The notes below the pieces were generated by a model, which did not search any database, was not told the DNA's origin, and was given only the letters and a program-made list of their open reading frames with translations. Positions 40,650 through 50,103 of a stretch of 64,000 nt of DNA are shown here, in pieces. The stretch covers positions 2,126,001 through 2,190,000 of the forward strand of contig NC_011894.1 in assembly GCF_000022085.1 (NCBI RefSeq), read 5' to 3'. The translations under genes were made by a program, and so were the position numbers. How positions within the stretch are numbered: position 1 is the stretch's first letter; every line of letters starts with the position of its first letter. The stretch comes from Methylobacterium nodulans ORS 2060. Lineage in GTDB: Bacteria; Pseudomonadota; Alphaproteobacteria; Rhizobiales; Beijerinckiaceae.

Positions 40650-41990
40650 TCAGCGTCCGGCCGGGGACCAGGACGTCAGAGCCTCGATCATGCCGGGCGA
40701 GACCTCCTGCGGCTGGTCTCGGCCCGCCTCCTCCTCTTCCTCCCGGATCTCGCCCTGCCAGCGCGCGACGGCCGCGGTCGCGAGACCATTGCCCAGCACG
40801 TTCGTGACCGTGCGGCCCATGTCGAGGATCTGGTCGACGCCCATGATCAGGAGGATGCCGGCGGCCGGCAGGCCGAACATGGGCACGGTGGCGGCCACCA
40901 CCACCAGCGAGGCGCGGGGCACGCCGGCGATGCCCTTGCTCGTCACCATCATCACGAGGAGCATCGTGAGCTGCTCGGCGGTGCCGAGCTGGATGCCGAA
41001 GGCCTGGGCGATGAACAGGGCGGCGAGCGCCTGGTACATCATCGACCCGTCGAGGTTGAACGAGTAGCCGAGCGGCAGCACGAAGCCGGTCACGCGGGGA
41101 CGCACGCCGAACCGTTCCAGCACCTCGACCGTGCGCGGAAAGGCGGCCTCGCTGCTCGCGGTCGAGAAGGCGACGATCATCGGATCACGCAGCAGGCGCA
41201 GGAGACGCACGACGCTTCCGCCGAGCACCAGCCAGCCGGCCCCGATGAGCAGCACCCACAAGGCGGCAAGGCCGAGATAGAAGACGGCGATGAACTTGCC
41301 GTAGTCGAGGAGCACGCCGAGGCCCTGGACGGTGACGACCGCCGCGATCGCGGCGAAGACCGCGAGGGGGGCGAGCCGCATCACCGCGTCGGTGACCGCG
41401 AACATCACGCGGGCCAGCCCGTCCAGCAGCCGCACCATCGGATCGGCGTAGCGGCGGTCGATCGCACTGAGGCCGAAGCCGAAGAAGATCGAGAAGACCA
41501 GGATCTGCAGCACCTCGTTGGCCGCCATGGCCGAGACGATGCTCGTCGGGAAGACGTGGCTGAGAAAATCCCGTAAGCTGAGCGAGGCGGCCTTCAGGCC
41601 CGTCTGCGCGCCCGCATCCGGCAGCGGCAGGGCGAGGCCGGCGCCGGGCTGGAACAGATTGGCCATCAGGAAGCCCAGCGACAGCGAGACGACCGAGGCG
41701 GTCAGGAACCAGCCCATGGCGAGTCCGGCGACGCGGCCGACCGCGCGGGAATCGCCGAAGCTCGCGATGCCCGACACGATGGTGGCGAAGACGAGCGGCG
41801 CGATGATCATCTTGATCAGGCGCAGGAAGATATCGGTCCCGAGGGTGAAGTAGGAGGCGATCTCCTTGGCCTCGGCCGGACCGGCCGCAATCCCGTGCAG
41901 GACGGCGCCGACCAGGATGCCGAGGACGAGGCCGAGGCCGGTATAGAGGGTGAGGCGGCCCGATCGCGGCGCCGCGTCGCTGTGTGTCAT
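40650..41990 (-). CDS. Dicarboxylate/amino acid:cation symporter (DctA/GltP-like)
   Basis: 446 residues. DAACS family landmarks: LTLYTGLGLVLGILVGAVLH start, FLRLIKMIIAPLVFATIVSG, the serine-rich re-entrant loop AFSTASSEAAFPRT, then VLPLGYSFNLDGSMMYQALA (NMDG-like motif) and TSKGIAGVPRASLVVVAATV. Imports C4-dicarboxylates, aspartate or glutamate with H+ or Na+. It lies 119 bp downstream of aspartate ammonia-lyase on the same strand, so aspartate or fumarate/malate is the likely substrate. The Glu-rich tail (EIREEEEEAGRDQ) is unremarkable. Confidence 0.93.
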   Translation of the reverse strand: MTHSDAAPRSGRLTLYTGLGLVLGILVGAVLHGIAAGPAEAKEIASYFTLGTDIFLRLIKMIIAPLVFATIVSGIASFGDSRAVGRVAGLAMGWFLTASVVSLSLGFLMANLFQPGAGLALPLPDAGAQTGLKAASLSLRDFLSHVFPTSIVSAMAANEVLQILVFSIFFGFGLSAIDRRYADPMVRLLDGLARVMFAVTDAVMRLAPLAVFAAIAAVVTVQGLGVLLDYGKFIAVFYLGLAALWVLLIGAGWLVLGGSVVRLLRLLRDPMIVAFSTASSEAAFPRTVEVLERFGVRPRVTGFVLPLGYSFNLDGSMMYQALAALFIAQAFGIQLGTAEQLTMLLVMMVTSKGIAGVPRASLVVVAATVPMFGLPAAGILLIMGVDQILDMGRTVTNVLGNGLATAAVARWQGEIREEEEEAGRDQPQEVSPGMIEALTSWSPAGR

Positions 41991-42109
41991 CGTGTTCCTC
42001 CCGTGGTTTGATGAATGGTTGGCGGCGCCCGGACCGGACCGCGGCTTAGGGAAAGCCGGACGGAGCGCGTGCTTTCAGGGCGTCGCGCAGATGTCTCGGA
42101 GCTCTGTGG

Positions 42110-43525
42110 TCAGAGCGCCTCGATGGCCTGCGGGCGCGTGAGCCGCTCCGGCTGAAGCACCGCGTCGAGCTGCTCGCGGTCCATCAGCCGCCGCTCGAGG
42201 ACGAGGTCGTAGACGCCGCGACCGGTGGCCTGCGCCTCCAGCGCCACCGCGGTGGCGTTGCGGTAGCCGATATAGGGGTTCAGCGCGGTGACGATGCCGA
42301 TCGACTGCTCGACGCTGGCGCGCAGCCGGTCGCGATTGGCCGTGATGCCCCGCACGCAGCGCGCGTCGAGAACCCGGCAGGCGGCCTCCAGATGGGTGAG
42401 GCTGCGGAACAGGCTGTAGGCGATCACCGGCTCGAAGGCGTTGAGCTGGAGCTGGCCGGCCTCGGCCGCGAAGGTGATCGTCACATCGTTGCCGATGACC
42501 TCAAAGGCGACCTGGTTGACGACCTCGGGGATCACCGGGTTCACCTTGCCGGGCATGATCGAGGAGCCGGCCTGCCGCGACGGCAGATTGATCTCGCCGA
42601 AGCCCGCCCGCGGGCCGCTGGAGAGCAGGCGCAGGTCGTTGCAGGTCTTCGACAGCTTCACGGCGACGCGCTTCAGCACGCTCGAGACCTGCACGAAGGC
42701 GCCGCAATCCTGCGTCGCCTCGACCAGATCCTCCGCGGTGACGAGCGGGATGCCGGTGATCGCGGAGAGCTGCGCGCGGACGAGGGCGGCGTAGCGCGGA
42801 TGCGCCGTGATGCCGGTGCCGATGGCGGTGGCCCCCAGATTGATCTCGCGGATCAGGAGCTCGGCTTCGCCGAGCCGCGCCTCGTCCTCGGCGAGCATCC
42901 GGGCATAGGTGCCGAATTCCTGGCCCAGCGTCATCGGGACCGCGTCCTGGAGCTGGGTGCGGCCCATCTTGAGGATGTCGGAAAACTCCGCCGCCTTGGT
43001 CTCGAAGCCGTCGCGCAGCACCGCCATGGCGTCGATGAGGCGCCGGATGCCGGTGGCGGCGGCGATCTTCAGCGCCGTCGGATACACGTCGTTGGTGCTC
43101 TGCCCCATGTTGACGTGCTCGTTGGGGTGCAGATGCCCGTAGGCTCCGCGCGGATGCCCGAGGATCTCCAGCGCCCGGTTGGCGATCACCTCGTTGGCAT
43201 TCATGTTGGTCGAGGTGCCGGCCCCGCCCTGGATCAGGTCGACCACGAACTGATCGTGCAGGGCGCCCGCGCGGATCTCCTCGCAAGCCGCCACGATGGC
43301 CTCGCAGCGCGTCGCGTCGAGGAGGCCGAGCTCCCGGTTGGCGAGCGCCGCCGCCTGCTTGATGGCGGCAAGCGACCGGATCAGGTCCGGCCAGGCGGCG
43401 AGCGTCGTGCCGGAGATCGGGAAGTTCTCGACGGCACGCAGGGTATGGATGCCGTAATAGGCCGCATCCGGCACCTCTCGGTCGCCCAGGAGATCGTGCT
43501 CGATGCGGGTCGGGATAAGGGTCAC
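42110..43525 (-). CDS. aspA: Aspartate ammonia-lyase
   Basis: 471 residues from the GTG at 43525, chosen because GAGGAGAGAG precedes it and TRIEHDLLGDREVPDAAYYG is the normal AspA N-terminus. Family motifs: GAGTSTNMNANEVIANRALE (about 101), HPNEHVNMGQSTNDVYPTAL, and the superfamily signature GSSIMPGKVNP at about 320-330, which carries the catalytic serine loop. Converts L-aspartate to fumarate and ammonia in the cytoplasm. It is placed between a LysR regulator and a DctA-like importer, all leftward: a probable aspartate utilisation unit. Confidence 0.93.
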   Translation of the reverse strand: MTLIPTRIEHDLLGDREVPDAAYYGIHTLRAVENFPISGTTLAAWPDLIRSLAAIKQAAALANRELGLLDATRCEAIVAACEEIRAGALHDQFVVDLIQGGAGTSTNMNANEVIANRALEILGHPRGAYGHLHPNEHVNMGQSTNDVYPTALKIAAATGIRRLIDAMAVLRDGFETKAAEFSDILKMGRTQLQDAVPMTLGQEFGTYARMLAEDEARLGEAELLIREINLGATAIGTGITAHPRYAALVRAQLSAITGIPLVTAEDLVEATQDCGAFVQVSSVLKRVAVKLSKTCNDLRLLSSGPRAGFGEINLPSRQAGSSIMPGKVNPVIPEVVNQVAFEVIGNDVTITFAAEAGQLQLNAFEPVIAYSLFRSLTHLEAACRVLDARCVRGITANRDRLRASVEQSIGIVTALNPYIGYRNATAVALEAQATGRGVYDLVLERRLMDREQLDAVLQPERLTRPQAIEAL

Positions 43526-43748
43526 AGCTCTCTCCTCGCGCGCGGAGGCGATCCGGCGCGCCGTGTTGGGGGCGGGCGTGAGCGCGCGGCGGAGGAGCCG
43601 CACGGGGTGCCGCCTCAAGTCTTCATGAATCGGCCGTGAGCGCCGTCCGCCGTTCCGAGCCGGAAGACCGGTACAGCAGCTGCATTCACGGTGCGGCGCC
43701 TGATTAATCCCAGGGCGCGGGCACTGCCAATGCTAAGACGGACCAAAA

Positions 43749-44648
43749 CTATTCTTGAATCGCATAATTCGACGCGTCGAGGGCCGCGGCGGCCCAAACC
43801 TCGTCGAGGAACGGACGCCCGCGCTCGCCGCTGCGATAAAGCCGGATCTCCATCAGCATCTCGGCGCTGACGACCGTGAGGGCACCCGCGGCGATCTCCT
43901 CCGCCACGAGGCTGCGCGGCAGCCACGCCACGCCGTGGCCGCCAAGCGCCATGGATTTCAACGCCTCGGCCATCGAGTTCTCGTTGGTGTGGACCGGATA
44001 GGTCGGCGGCGCCCCCTCGCGGGCCTGCGCGATCGAGGCGAGCCGGCCCAGGAACGAGCCGCGCGAATATTGCAGCAGGGGCAGGCGCCCCTGTCCGTCG
44101 GGCGAGACGCGATCAGGAGCGACCACGGCCACGAGGCTGTCGCGCCCGACCACGTGGTAGGGATAGCGCTCCGGATCGAGCGGGATCGGAATGCCCGGAT
44201 GGTGGTAGGTCAGCAGAAGGTCGTAGCCGCCCTCGACGAGGGCCTGGATGCAGATGTTGAAGTTCTCGGGCAGGACGCGGCTCGCCAGCGGTCCCACCGC
44301 GGCGCGGATCTCGGTGAGCCAGCCGGGCAGGAAGGAGAGGCAGAGCGAGTGGAGCGCCGTGATCGTGACCACCGGCAGGCTCGACCGTTCGCTGCGGTTG
44401 CGGAACTCGGCCCGGCTGAGGGTGAGGAGGCGCACCACCTCCTCGGCGGTCTCGAGGAACTGGCGCCCATCCGCGGTGAGCGTGATGGGATAGGTGCTGC
44501 GGTCCAGAAGGACGGTGCCGAGCCAGACCTCCAGCGAACGGATGCGCCGGCTGAAGGCCGACTGCGTCACGTACCGCAGCTCGGCCGAGCGCGAGAAGCT
44601 GCGGGTTTCGGCGAGGCTCAGGAAGTCCTCGATCCACTTCAGTTCCAT
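43749..44648 (-). CDS. LysR-family transcriptional regulator
   Basis: 299 residues. Winged HTH at 1-60 (MELKWIEDFLSLAETRSFSR, VTQSAFSRRIRSLEVWLGTV), then the periplasmic-binding-like effector domain (VVTITALHSLCLSFLPGWLT, HHPGIPIPLDPERYPYHVVG, GGHGVAWLPRSLVAEEIAAG). It is upstream of aspA on the same strand with a 223-bp gap, so it probably controls the aspA-dctA pair with an aspartate-related effector, although the co-directional arrangement is less typical of LysR than divergence. Confidence 0.9.
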   Translation of the reverse strand: MELKWIEDFLSLAETRSFSRSAELRYVTQSAFSRRIRSLEVWLGTVLLDRSTYPITLTADGRQFLETAEEVVRLLTLSRAEFRNRSERSSLPVVTITALHSLCLSFLPGWLTEIRAAVGPLASRVLPENFNICIQALVEGGYDLLLTYHHPGIPIPLDPERYPYHVVGRDSLVAVVAPDRVSPDGQGRLPLLQYSRGSFLGRLASIAQAREGAPPTYPVHTNENSMAEALKSMALGGHGVAWLPRSLVAEEIAAGALTVVSAEMLMEIRLYRSGERGRPFLDEVWAAAALDASNYAIQE

Positions 44649-45217
44649 TGCGGTATTCCGACCGGGCGGTGGTGAGCGTCGTCAGCTTCGGCGCCTGATC
44701 CGGGAGAGGCAATCATCTCGTCGTCACGCAGGAGCGCGCGTGGATCCCGCCCGGCAGGATCCGGGGCGTCGCTTCTGTCGGCGACGCGATCGGGGTTGCG
44801 CCCGGTCCGGAACGGACAGGGGCCGGTCGTTGCCGGACCGGGCGCGCCGCCGGATGGGCCAGGATTGCTGGACCGGCGGATCGGCGTGATGACGGCGGAG
44901 CGCATGGCTCGCGCCGCGCCATGAATGTACGGTTAAGTACACTTGGCTGTGCAGGGCTGTTGTCCAGGGGGCACGGGATCGCGATCCGCATCACGGCTGC
45001 GTCTCCCGCAGAACGCGGGTGGGGCCTTCGAGCCGGATGAGGCGATGGCCCGCCGGGATCGGCGCACGGCGGCGATGGCTGATCGGGGGACCCGACCTGC
45101 TGCGGGCGGCGCGCATCGGGCGCCGCCCGCAGCGCGAGCGACGGCCGAACGCCTGTTAGGAGAAGAAGCCGCCTTGCGGTGCTACCATGGAGCGGTCGAG
45201 ACACCATGGAGCCAAAA
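44649..45217. other. 570-bp stretch without a recognised gene
   Basis: Upstream of the LysR gene. Includes a palindromic patch GTACGGTTAAGTAC (about 44,927-44,940) and a short direct repeat ACCATGGAGC before the next gene. Frames here are GC-rich shadows. Confidence 0.35.
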
Positions 45218-45553
45218 ATGCAAGATAACTCCGTCGCACGACTGCTTGAACGAATAGCAGAGTTGGAAACCGATGCGGCCGAGCGCGACATCGCGAGTTC
45301 GATCGCCTTCGCCGTATTGGCGCAGCAGCTAGACAGGTCGGGAGCCATTTCCGGCCTGCAACTCGTCGACGATCTCCGCGAAGTGGAGAGCCACCTTCGC
45401 GGGCAGGACCGGCACGCCGCGGGTATCCGTTACATACACGGGCTCGTCGATCTGCTGCCGGAGTTCCTCGCAGTGAAGTCGATAGATCAGGACAATGATC
45501 CTGCGGGCAACCCGTCGCCGTCTGAAGAAGGCGACAAACTTGCTCAGATCTAG
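45218..45553 (+). CDS. Conserved-looking hypothetical protein
   Basis: 111 residues from the ATG at 45218, chosen because GGAGCC lies just before it; ATGs at 45206 and 45179 are in frame. The sequence (NSVARLLERIAELETDAAER, DIASSIAFAVLAQQLDRSGA, LVDDLREVESHLRGQDRHAA) is mostly helical with a Ser/Glu-rich tail. Cytoplasmic. No family is recognised. It is followed directly by an IS5-type remnant. Confidence 0.5.
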   Translation: MQDNSVARLLERIAELETDAAERDIASSIAFAVLAQQLDRSGAISGLQLVDDLREVESHLRGQDRHAAGIRYIHGLVDLLPEFLAVKSIDQDNDPAGNPSPSEEGDKLAQI

Positions 45554-45690
45554 AGCGTGTCATGAATTTCGCTTGAGGATGGCGGTCGGGTGACATGAGC
45601 CCTGACCGTCTTCTCTCTCCGTCCGACGTCTCCGATGAAGAAGGGGCGCTGGGTACGCCCTGCCTGATGCTGCTGCGCGAGGACGCCGGC
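45554..45690 (+). pseudogene. Decayed 5' end of an IS5-type transposase gene
   Basis: The ATG at 45,595 opens MSPDRLLSPSDVSDEEGALG followed by TPCLMLLREDAG, which matches the start of IS5-family transposases (SDVSDEEWALVAPYLTLLREDAG) with the key W and V residues replaced. The upstream AGAGCGTGTCATGAATTTCG has the look of an IS terminal sequence. The homology ends within about 35 codons; the rest of the element is gone. Confidence 0.5.
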
Positions 45691-45703
45691 CGGAACAGCC
45701 TTC

Positions 45704-46582
45704 CTACCGGAACAGCGACGCCATCCCGCCCTGTACGCGGCCGAGACCCTGGCGGGCGACGGCGTTGTTCGGGTCGATCGCGGAGGCGCGCTGGTAGCTC
45801 TCCATCGCCTCCTGGCGGCGGCCCGACTTCTCGTAGGCGAGGCCGCGATAGGCCCAGGAATCCGCGTCCTTGTTGTTCACGTTGAGGGCGGCGTTGTAGT
45901 CCTCGATCGCCTTGTCGAACTGGTTCGTGGCGATGAGGCTCTGGCCGCGGGCGGCATAGGGCGCGTTCACGAAGGGGTTGCGGTCGATGGCGGCGTCGAA
46001 GTCGCCGATCGCGGCCCGGTGCTGGCCCTGCGCCTGCCGCACGAGTCCCCGGGCGTGGTAGGCCTCGGCCGATTCGGGCGTCAGGCGGATCGCCTGGCTC
46101 AGATCCGAATAGGCGGCCTCGTAATTGCCGAGCGCCCGCTGCAGGTTGGCGCGGCCGATATAGGCTGCGCTGTAGTTCGGGTCGGCGTTGATCGCCCGGG
46201 TGAAGTCCTGGAGGGCGGAGTCGTTGCGGCCGGACTGCCGGTAGGCCAGCGCCCGGTTGCTGTAGGCCGAGGCGGAGTTCGGGTCGAGCTGGATGGCCTT
46301 GGTGAAGTCCGCGATCGCCTCGTTGTAAGAGCCGGCACGGGCATAGGCTGCCCCGCGGGTGTTGTAGGCCGCCGCATCGTTCGGGTTGCGCTGGATCACG
46401 TCGCTGAGCGAGGCGATGTTGACGTCGGTCGCCCCGCTCTTGTCGGTCTCCAGCACGGCGAATTGCCGCGTTGCGGTGGTGCGGCTGACGGTATCGCAGC
46501 CGGCGAGGAGCAGCGCCGAGAGCGCGGTCGCTCCGAGCACCACCGCCGGCTTCGCCCGGCACAGCACGATCACAGCCTTCAT
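45704..46582 (-). CDS. TPR-repeat lipoprotein
   Basis: 292 residues. Lipoprotein signal MKAVIVLCRAKPAVVLGATA then LSALLLAGC with lipidated Cys29. After a short linker come about six tetratricopeptide repeats from residue 60 to 285 (NDAAAYNTRGAAYARAGSYN, EAIADFTKAIQLDPNSASAY and similar), spaced 34 residues. The arrangement resembles NlpI or TadD-like adaptor lipoproteins, which scaffold protein complexes at the envelope. It stands alone, with no tad genes nearby. Confidence 0.85.
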   Translation of the reverse strand: MKAVIVLCRAKPAVVLGATALSALLLAGCDTVSRTTATRQFAVLETDKSGATDVNIASLSDVIQRNPNDAAAYNTRGAAYARAGSYNEAIADFTKAIQLDPNSASAYSNRALAYRQSGRNDSALQDFTRAINADPNYSAAYIGRANLQRALGNYEAAYSDLSQAIRLTPESAEAYHARGLVRQAQGQHRAAIGDFDAAIDRNPFVNAPYAARGQSLIATNQFDKAIEDYNAALNVNNKDADSWAYRGLAYEKSGRRQEAMESYQRASAIDPNNAVARQGLGRVQGGMASLFR

Positions 46583-46823
46583 CCCTCGTCCCCCAACGGC
46601 GGCGCAATCGGAGCGCCGCGCGTCCTGTCTCGGTCATCGGATCCCGTGCGGCGCGAGTACGGCCACGAACCCTGATCCGCGACGATCGTCTCGGATCGAG
46701 GTGAATGGCGGCTTAAGCATCCGCGCCGTCACGGTTCACAAGGCCGATGTGGCGAAGGTGTGGCTTTAGGGGCCGCCACGCCGCTTGACGGTGCGAGCGC
46801 GCACCATCTGTGGCGCAGGCGCC

Positions 46824-47930
46824 TCAGCCGGGCGGCAGGAGACGCGTGACGTGGCCCATCTTGCGGCCCGGCCGGGCCTTGCTCTTGCCGTAGAGGTGCA
46901 GATGGCAGCCGGGCTCGGCGAGGATGTCGTGCCAGTGACCGGCGGTATCGCCGACGAGGTTCAGCATCTCGACCGTAGCGCCGCCGACCCGCCCGGTCGC
47001 CCCGAGCGGCCAGCCGCAGATCGCCCGCACGTGCTGGGCGAATTGCGAGGTCTGCGCGCCCTCGATGGTCCAGTGCCCGGAATTGTGGACGCGCGGCGCG
47101 ATCTCGTTGACGACGACGTGGGCGCGGCCATCCGCGTCGCGGACCAGGAACATCTCGACGGCGAGCACGCCCACATAGTCGAGGGCGTCGGCGATGCGCC
47201 GCGCCACGGAGAGCGCCTCGGCGGTGCTGTCCGGGTCCATCCCGGGGGCGGGGACGAGGGTGCGCGCCAGGATGTGATCGCGATGCTCGTTGCCGCAGGG
47301 CTCGTAGGCCGAGAAGGCGCCGGCCCTGGTGCGCGCGGCCACGACCGAGACCTCGCTCTCGAAGGGCACGAAGCCTTCGAGGATGCAGGGCTGGTTGCCG
47401 AGCGAGGCCATCACCGCCGCGGGATCGACGGGCTCGCCGGGACGCAGCATGCGCTGGCCCTTGCCGTCATAGCCGAAGCGGCGGGTCTTGAGCACGGCGG
47501 GCAGGCCGAGATCGGCGATCGCCGCCGCGAGCCCGGCCGCGTCGTCCACCGCCCGGAACGGGGCCGTCGCGATGCCGAGCCCGGCGACGAAGCTCTTCTC
47601 CGTCAGGCGGTCCTGCGTCGTGGCGAGGGCCTCGGCGCTCGGATGCAGCGGGCGGGCCGCCGACAGGATCTCGGCCGTGCGGCGCGGGATGTTCTCGAAC
47701 TCGTAGGTGACGACGTCGACGGATCGGGCGAAGGCCGCGAGCGCCTCCGCGTCGTCGTAGGGCGCCACCGTGCGGGCGCCCGCCACGTCGAAGGCGGGGC
47801 TGTTCGCCTCGGGCGCGTAGACGTGGACCTTGAGGCCGTATTGCGCGGCCGCGATCGCGATCATGCGGCCGAGCTGGCCGCCGCCGACGATCCCGATCGT
47901 GCTGCCGGGCGCCAGGACTGGGAGGCTCAT
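46824..47930 (-). CDS. purK: 5-(carboxyamino)imidazole ribonucleotide synthase
   Basis: 368 residues. N-terminal PreATP-grasp [23 protein letters not shown]-grasp [36 protein letters not shown] and [20 protein letters not shown] with [20 protein letters not shown]. Converts AIR, ATP and bicarbonate to N5-CAIR in purine synthesis. Its ATG overlaps the purE stop by 4 bp (ATGA), so the two are co-translated. Confidence 0.95.
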   Translation of the reverse strand: MSLPVLAPGSTIGIVGGGQLGRMIAIAAAQYGLKVHVYAPEANSPAFDVAGARTVAPYDDAEALAAFARSVDVVTYEFENIPRRTAEILSAARPLHPSAEALATTQDRLTEKSFVAGLGIATAPFRAVDDAAGLAAAIADLGLPAVLKTRRFGYDGKGQRMLRPGEPVDPAAVMASLGNQPCILEGFVPFESEVSVVAARTRAGAFSAYEPCGNEHRDHILARTLVPAPGMDPDSTAEALSVARRIADALDYVGVLAVEMFLVRDADGRAHVVVNEIAPRVHNSGHWTIEGAQTSQFAQHVRAICGWPLGATGRVGGATVEMLNLVGDTAGHWHDILAEPGCHLHLYGKSKARPGRKMGHVTRLLPPG

Positions 47931-48424
47931 GGCTCGGACGGCTCCGGCCGCTCGGCGACGGCTTCGCTCTGGCGCCTGCGCCAGGCGTCGAGCCGGCCGG
48001 CGAGGTCGGCATCGCCGAGCGCCAGGACGGCCGCGGCGAGAAGCGCGGCGTTGACGGCGCCGGCCCGCCCGATCGCCAGCGTGCCCACCGGGATGCCGGC
48101 CGGCATCTGCACGATCGACAGAAGGCTGTCCTGGCCCGAGAGCGCCTTCGACTCCACCGGCACGCCGAAGACCGGCAGCGGCGTCAGGGACGCGACCATC
48201 CCGGGAAGATGCGCCGCGCCGCCCGCACCCGCGATCACGACGCGGAACCCGGCGGCCTTGGCTCCCTTCGCGAAGGCCACCATGCGCTCGGGGGTCCGGT
48301 GGGCCGAGACGATGCGGGCATCGTAGGCGACGCCCAGGGCGTCGAGGGTCTCGGCCGCGTGCCGCATGGTGGACCAGTCGGACTGGCTGCCCATGATGAT
48401 CGCGACCGGGGGCGATGCCGCCAT
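47927..48424 (-). CDS. purE: N5-CAIR mutase, PurE catalytic subunit
   Basis: 165 residues from the Met at 48424 ([20 protein letters not shown]). PurE motifs: [66 protein letters not shown]. Converts N5-CAIR to CAIR, the step after PurK. First gene of the purEK pair. The upstream 27 residues of the longer frame are not conserved. Confidence 0.95.
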   Translation of the reverse strand: MAASPPVAIIMGSQSDWSTMRHAAETLDALGVAYDARIVSAHRTPERMVAFAKGAKAAGFRVVIAGAGGAAHLPGMVASLTPLPVFGVPVESKALSGQDSLLSIVQMPAGIPVGTLAIGRAGAVNAALLAAAVLALGDADLAGRLDAWRRRQSEAVAERPEPSEP

Positions 48425-48518
48425 GCTCACACGCGTTCCTCGGTGTCCGCCCGCGGACCGCGCGGGCCATCCCCTGCCACTAGCGACCTCGGCGGCCCAC
48501 CGCAACCGGACGATGAGG

Positions 48519-48746
48519 TCAGGCGATGATGTCGGGGGTGAGCTGGTCCTCCAGGAAGCTGATGCGATCGCGCAGGGCGAGCTTGCGCTTCTTGAGCCGC
48601 TGGATCTGCAGACGGTCGCCGCCCGCCAATTGCATCAACGCCTCGATCGCATCGTCGAGGTCGCGGTGCTCCTCGCGCAGCCGCGCCAGCTCCGCCTCGT
48701 ATTCGGCCGCGGATTCTGCACTCAACTCGAACGCCATCATCGCCAT
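48519..48746 (-). CDS. DUF465 (YdcH-like) protein
   Basis: 75 residues from Met at 48746, or 72 from the Met at 48737. The core [40 protein letters not shown] and [19 protein letters not shown] is the DUF465 pattern: two helices with a charged [13 protein letters not shown] motif. Small cytoplasmic coiled-coil protein of unknown function. It is upstream of purE on the same strand with a 94-bp gap. Confidence 0.8.
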   Translation of the reverse strand: MAMMAFELSAESAAEYEAELARLREEHRDLDDAIEALMQLAGGDRLQIQRLKKRKLALRDRISFLEDQLTPDIIA

Positions 48747-49186
48747 CCCGACGCCCTGTGCAGAGCATGCGCCAGCCGCCCGATTCCAGCAAGGCGGAGG
48801 TTGGACCTGCACACCCTTTCGCGGGGGGCCTTAGAGAGCGCGACACGGCAACGGCCGACGAGCTGCCCGATTCAACCGGAGCGGCCGATCCCACCACAGC
48901 GGGCACGGCTCTCAGCCGCGTCTTAAGTCCGGGGAGGGCGGCCGGGAACGGCCTCTCCCGTAGCGGAAGGCGCACTCTGCGAAGGCCATCGCGATCAGGG
49001 TTGCTGCATTCCGTTCACTCTGGAACGCTTCCAATGCTTCGCATCACGGTGAACGGCCAAGATCGCTCGTTGTCGCGCGGGCGGTGCATCAGCGTCATCC
49101 TGCGCTGCAGCAACGAATGCCTTCGACAGGCGCCGCGGCCTGTGGCAGTCTCGTGAGGTCGCAACCATGACAGGAGGACACGGCCG

Positions 49187-49372
49187 ATGTCGCTTCAGAC
49201 GCATCTGTCCGAACTCGAGCGCAAGCATGAGGCGCTCGAGCGCGAAATCCAGGACGCGATCTCCCACCCCTCGACGGATGATCTGCGGGTCGTAGAACTC
49301 AAGCGACGCAAGCTGCACCTCAAGGACGAAATCAACCGGCTGCGCACCAGCGCCACGCGGGTGGTCCACTAG
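49187..49372 (+). CDS. DUF465 (YdcH-like) protein
   Basis: 61 residues. AGGAGG lies 10-15 nt before the ATG. LSELERKHEALEREIQDAIS and VVELKRRKLHLKDEINRLRT carry the same two-helix plan and K-R-R-K-L-x-L-K-D-E-I motif as the gene at 48,519. The two are divergent and 440 bp apart, a repeated-paralogue arrangement. Function unknown. Confidence 0.82.
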   Translation: MSLQTHLSELERKHEALEREIQDAISHPSTDDLRVVELKRRKLHLKDEINRLRTSATRVVH

Positions 49373-50103
49373 GAGTTCCAACCGCCGGACCTCGGGCGGC
49401 ACTGTTCGATCGGATCGGAGAACCGGCTGGCCGCAGATGCGCCAGTGGCGATGAGGAACCGGTCACCGTGCTCCGTTCGGACACCACAGGGTTCGCGGTT
49501 CGGGCGGGTATTTCAAAAAGGTTGGTGTCGACGATCTGGCCGCTCCCGCAGCGCCGGGATGCAATGCGCGGGCGGCCTCGTCGTGATGTGCCGCGTTGCG
49601 CCGGCATCGGCTGCCGACGCAACGGCAGGTTTGATTCCGATCATTCTCCTGGTCCGCCCCAGGCGGACCGCCGAACCCGCGGCAGCGATCACGGCTGACC
49701 GCCGGTTGCAATCGGAGGCCGATCCGGTCTCTGTCCTGGCGAGGGCGGCGGTGGCACGGCCGCCCTCGCTCATAGACCTGAGGCGGGTGGAAGCCGCCAG
49801 ATTCCTCATGTTGAGGCGCCGGGGCTGGTTGTCACGGAGGGAGCGCTCGTTCAGCCGGTGTCATCCGTCAGGGTCGGCAAAGGCCGGTGGTGAGCTCATC
49901 CGACATCCGGTCGATGGCTTCGCCATACGGGCATACGGGATGGCTGCGCCATGCGCATGGGGCCTCGATGATCCGTTCTCCGAACGACCCCTTTCCGGAT
50001 TCTCTGCCTTTTCCCGGATCTCCTTCCGCTGACGCTGCACTCGTCCGCAAGGGGGAGCGGGTGACGGCGGCGGGGCGCCCCCGCCGCCGACGGCCGCTTG
50101 CCC
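49373..50103. other. 730-bp stretch without a confident gene
   Basis: No frame has both protein-like composition and a start signal. A strong hairpin GCGAGGGCGGC / GCCGCCCTCGC lies at about 49,739-49,770. GC-rich repeats also occur just before the acyl-CoA ligase stop. Confidence 0.35.

Noticed and set aside
46785..48326. A 513-codon plus-strand frame
   Set aside because: Opposite purK and purE; shadow.
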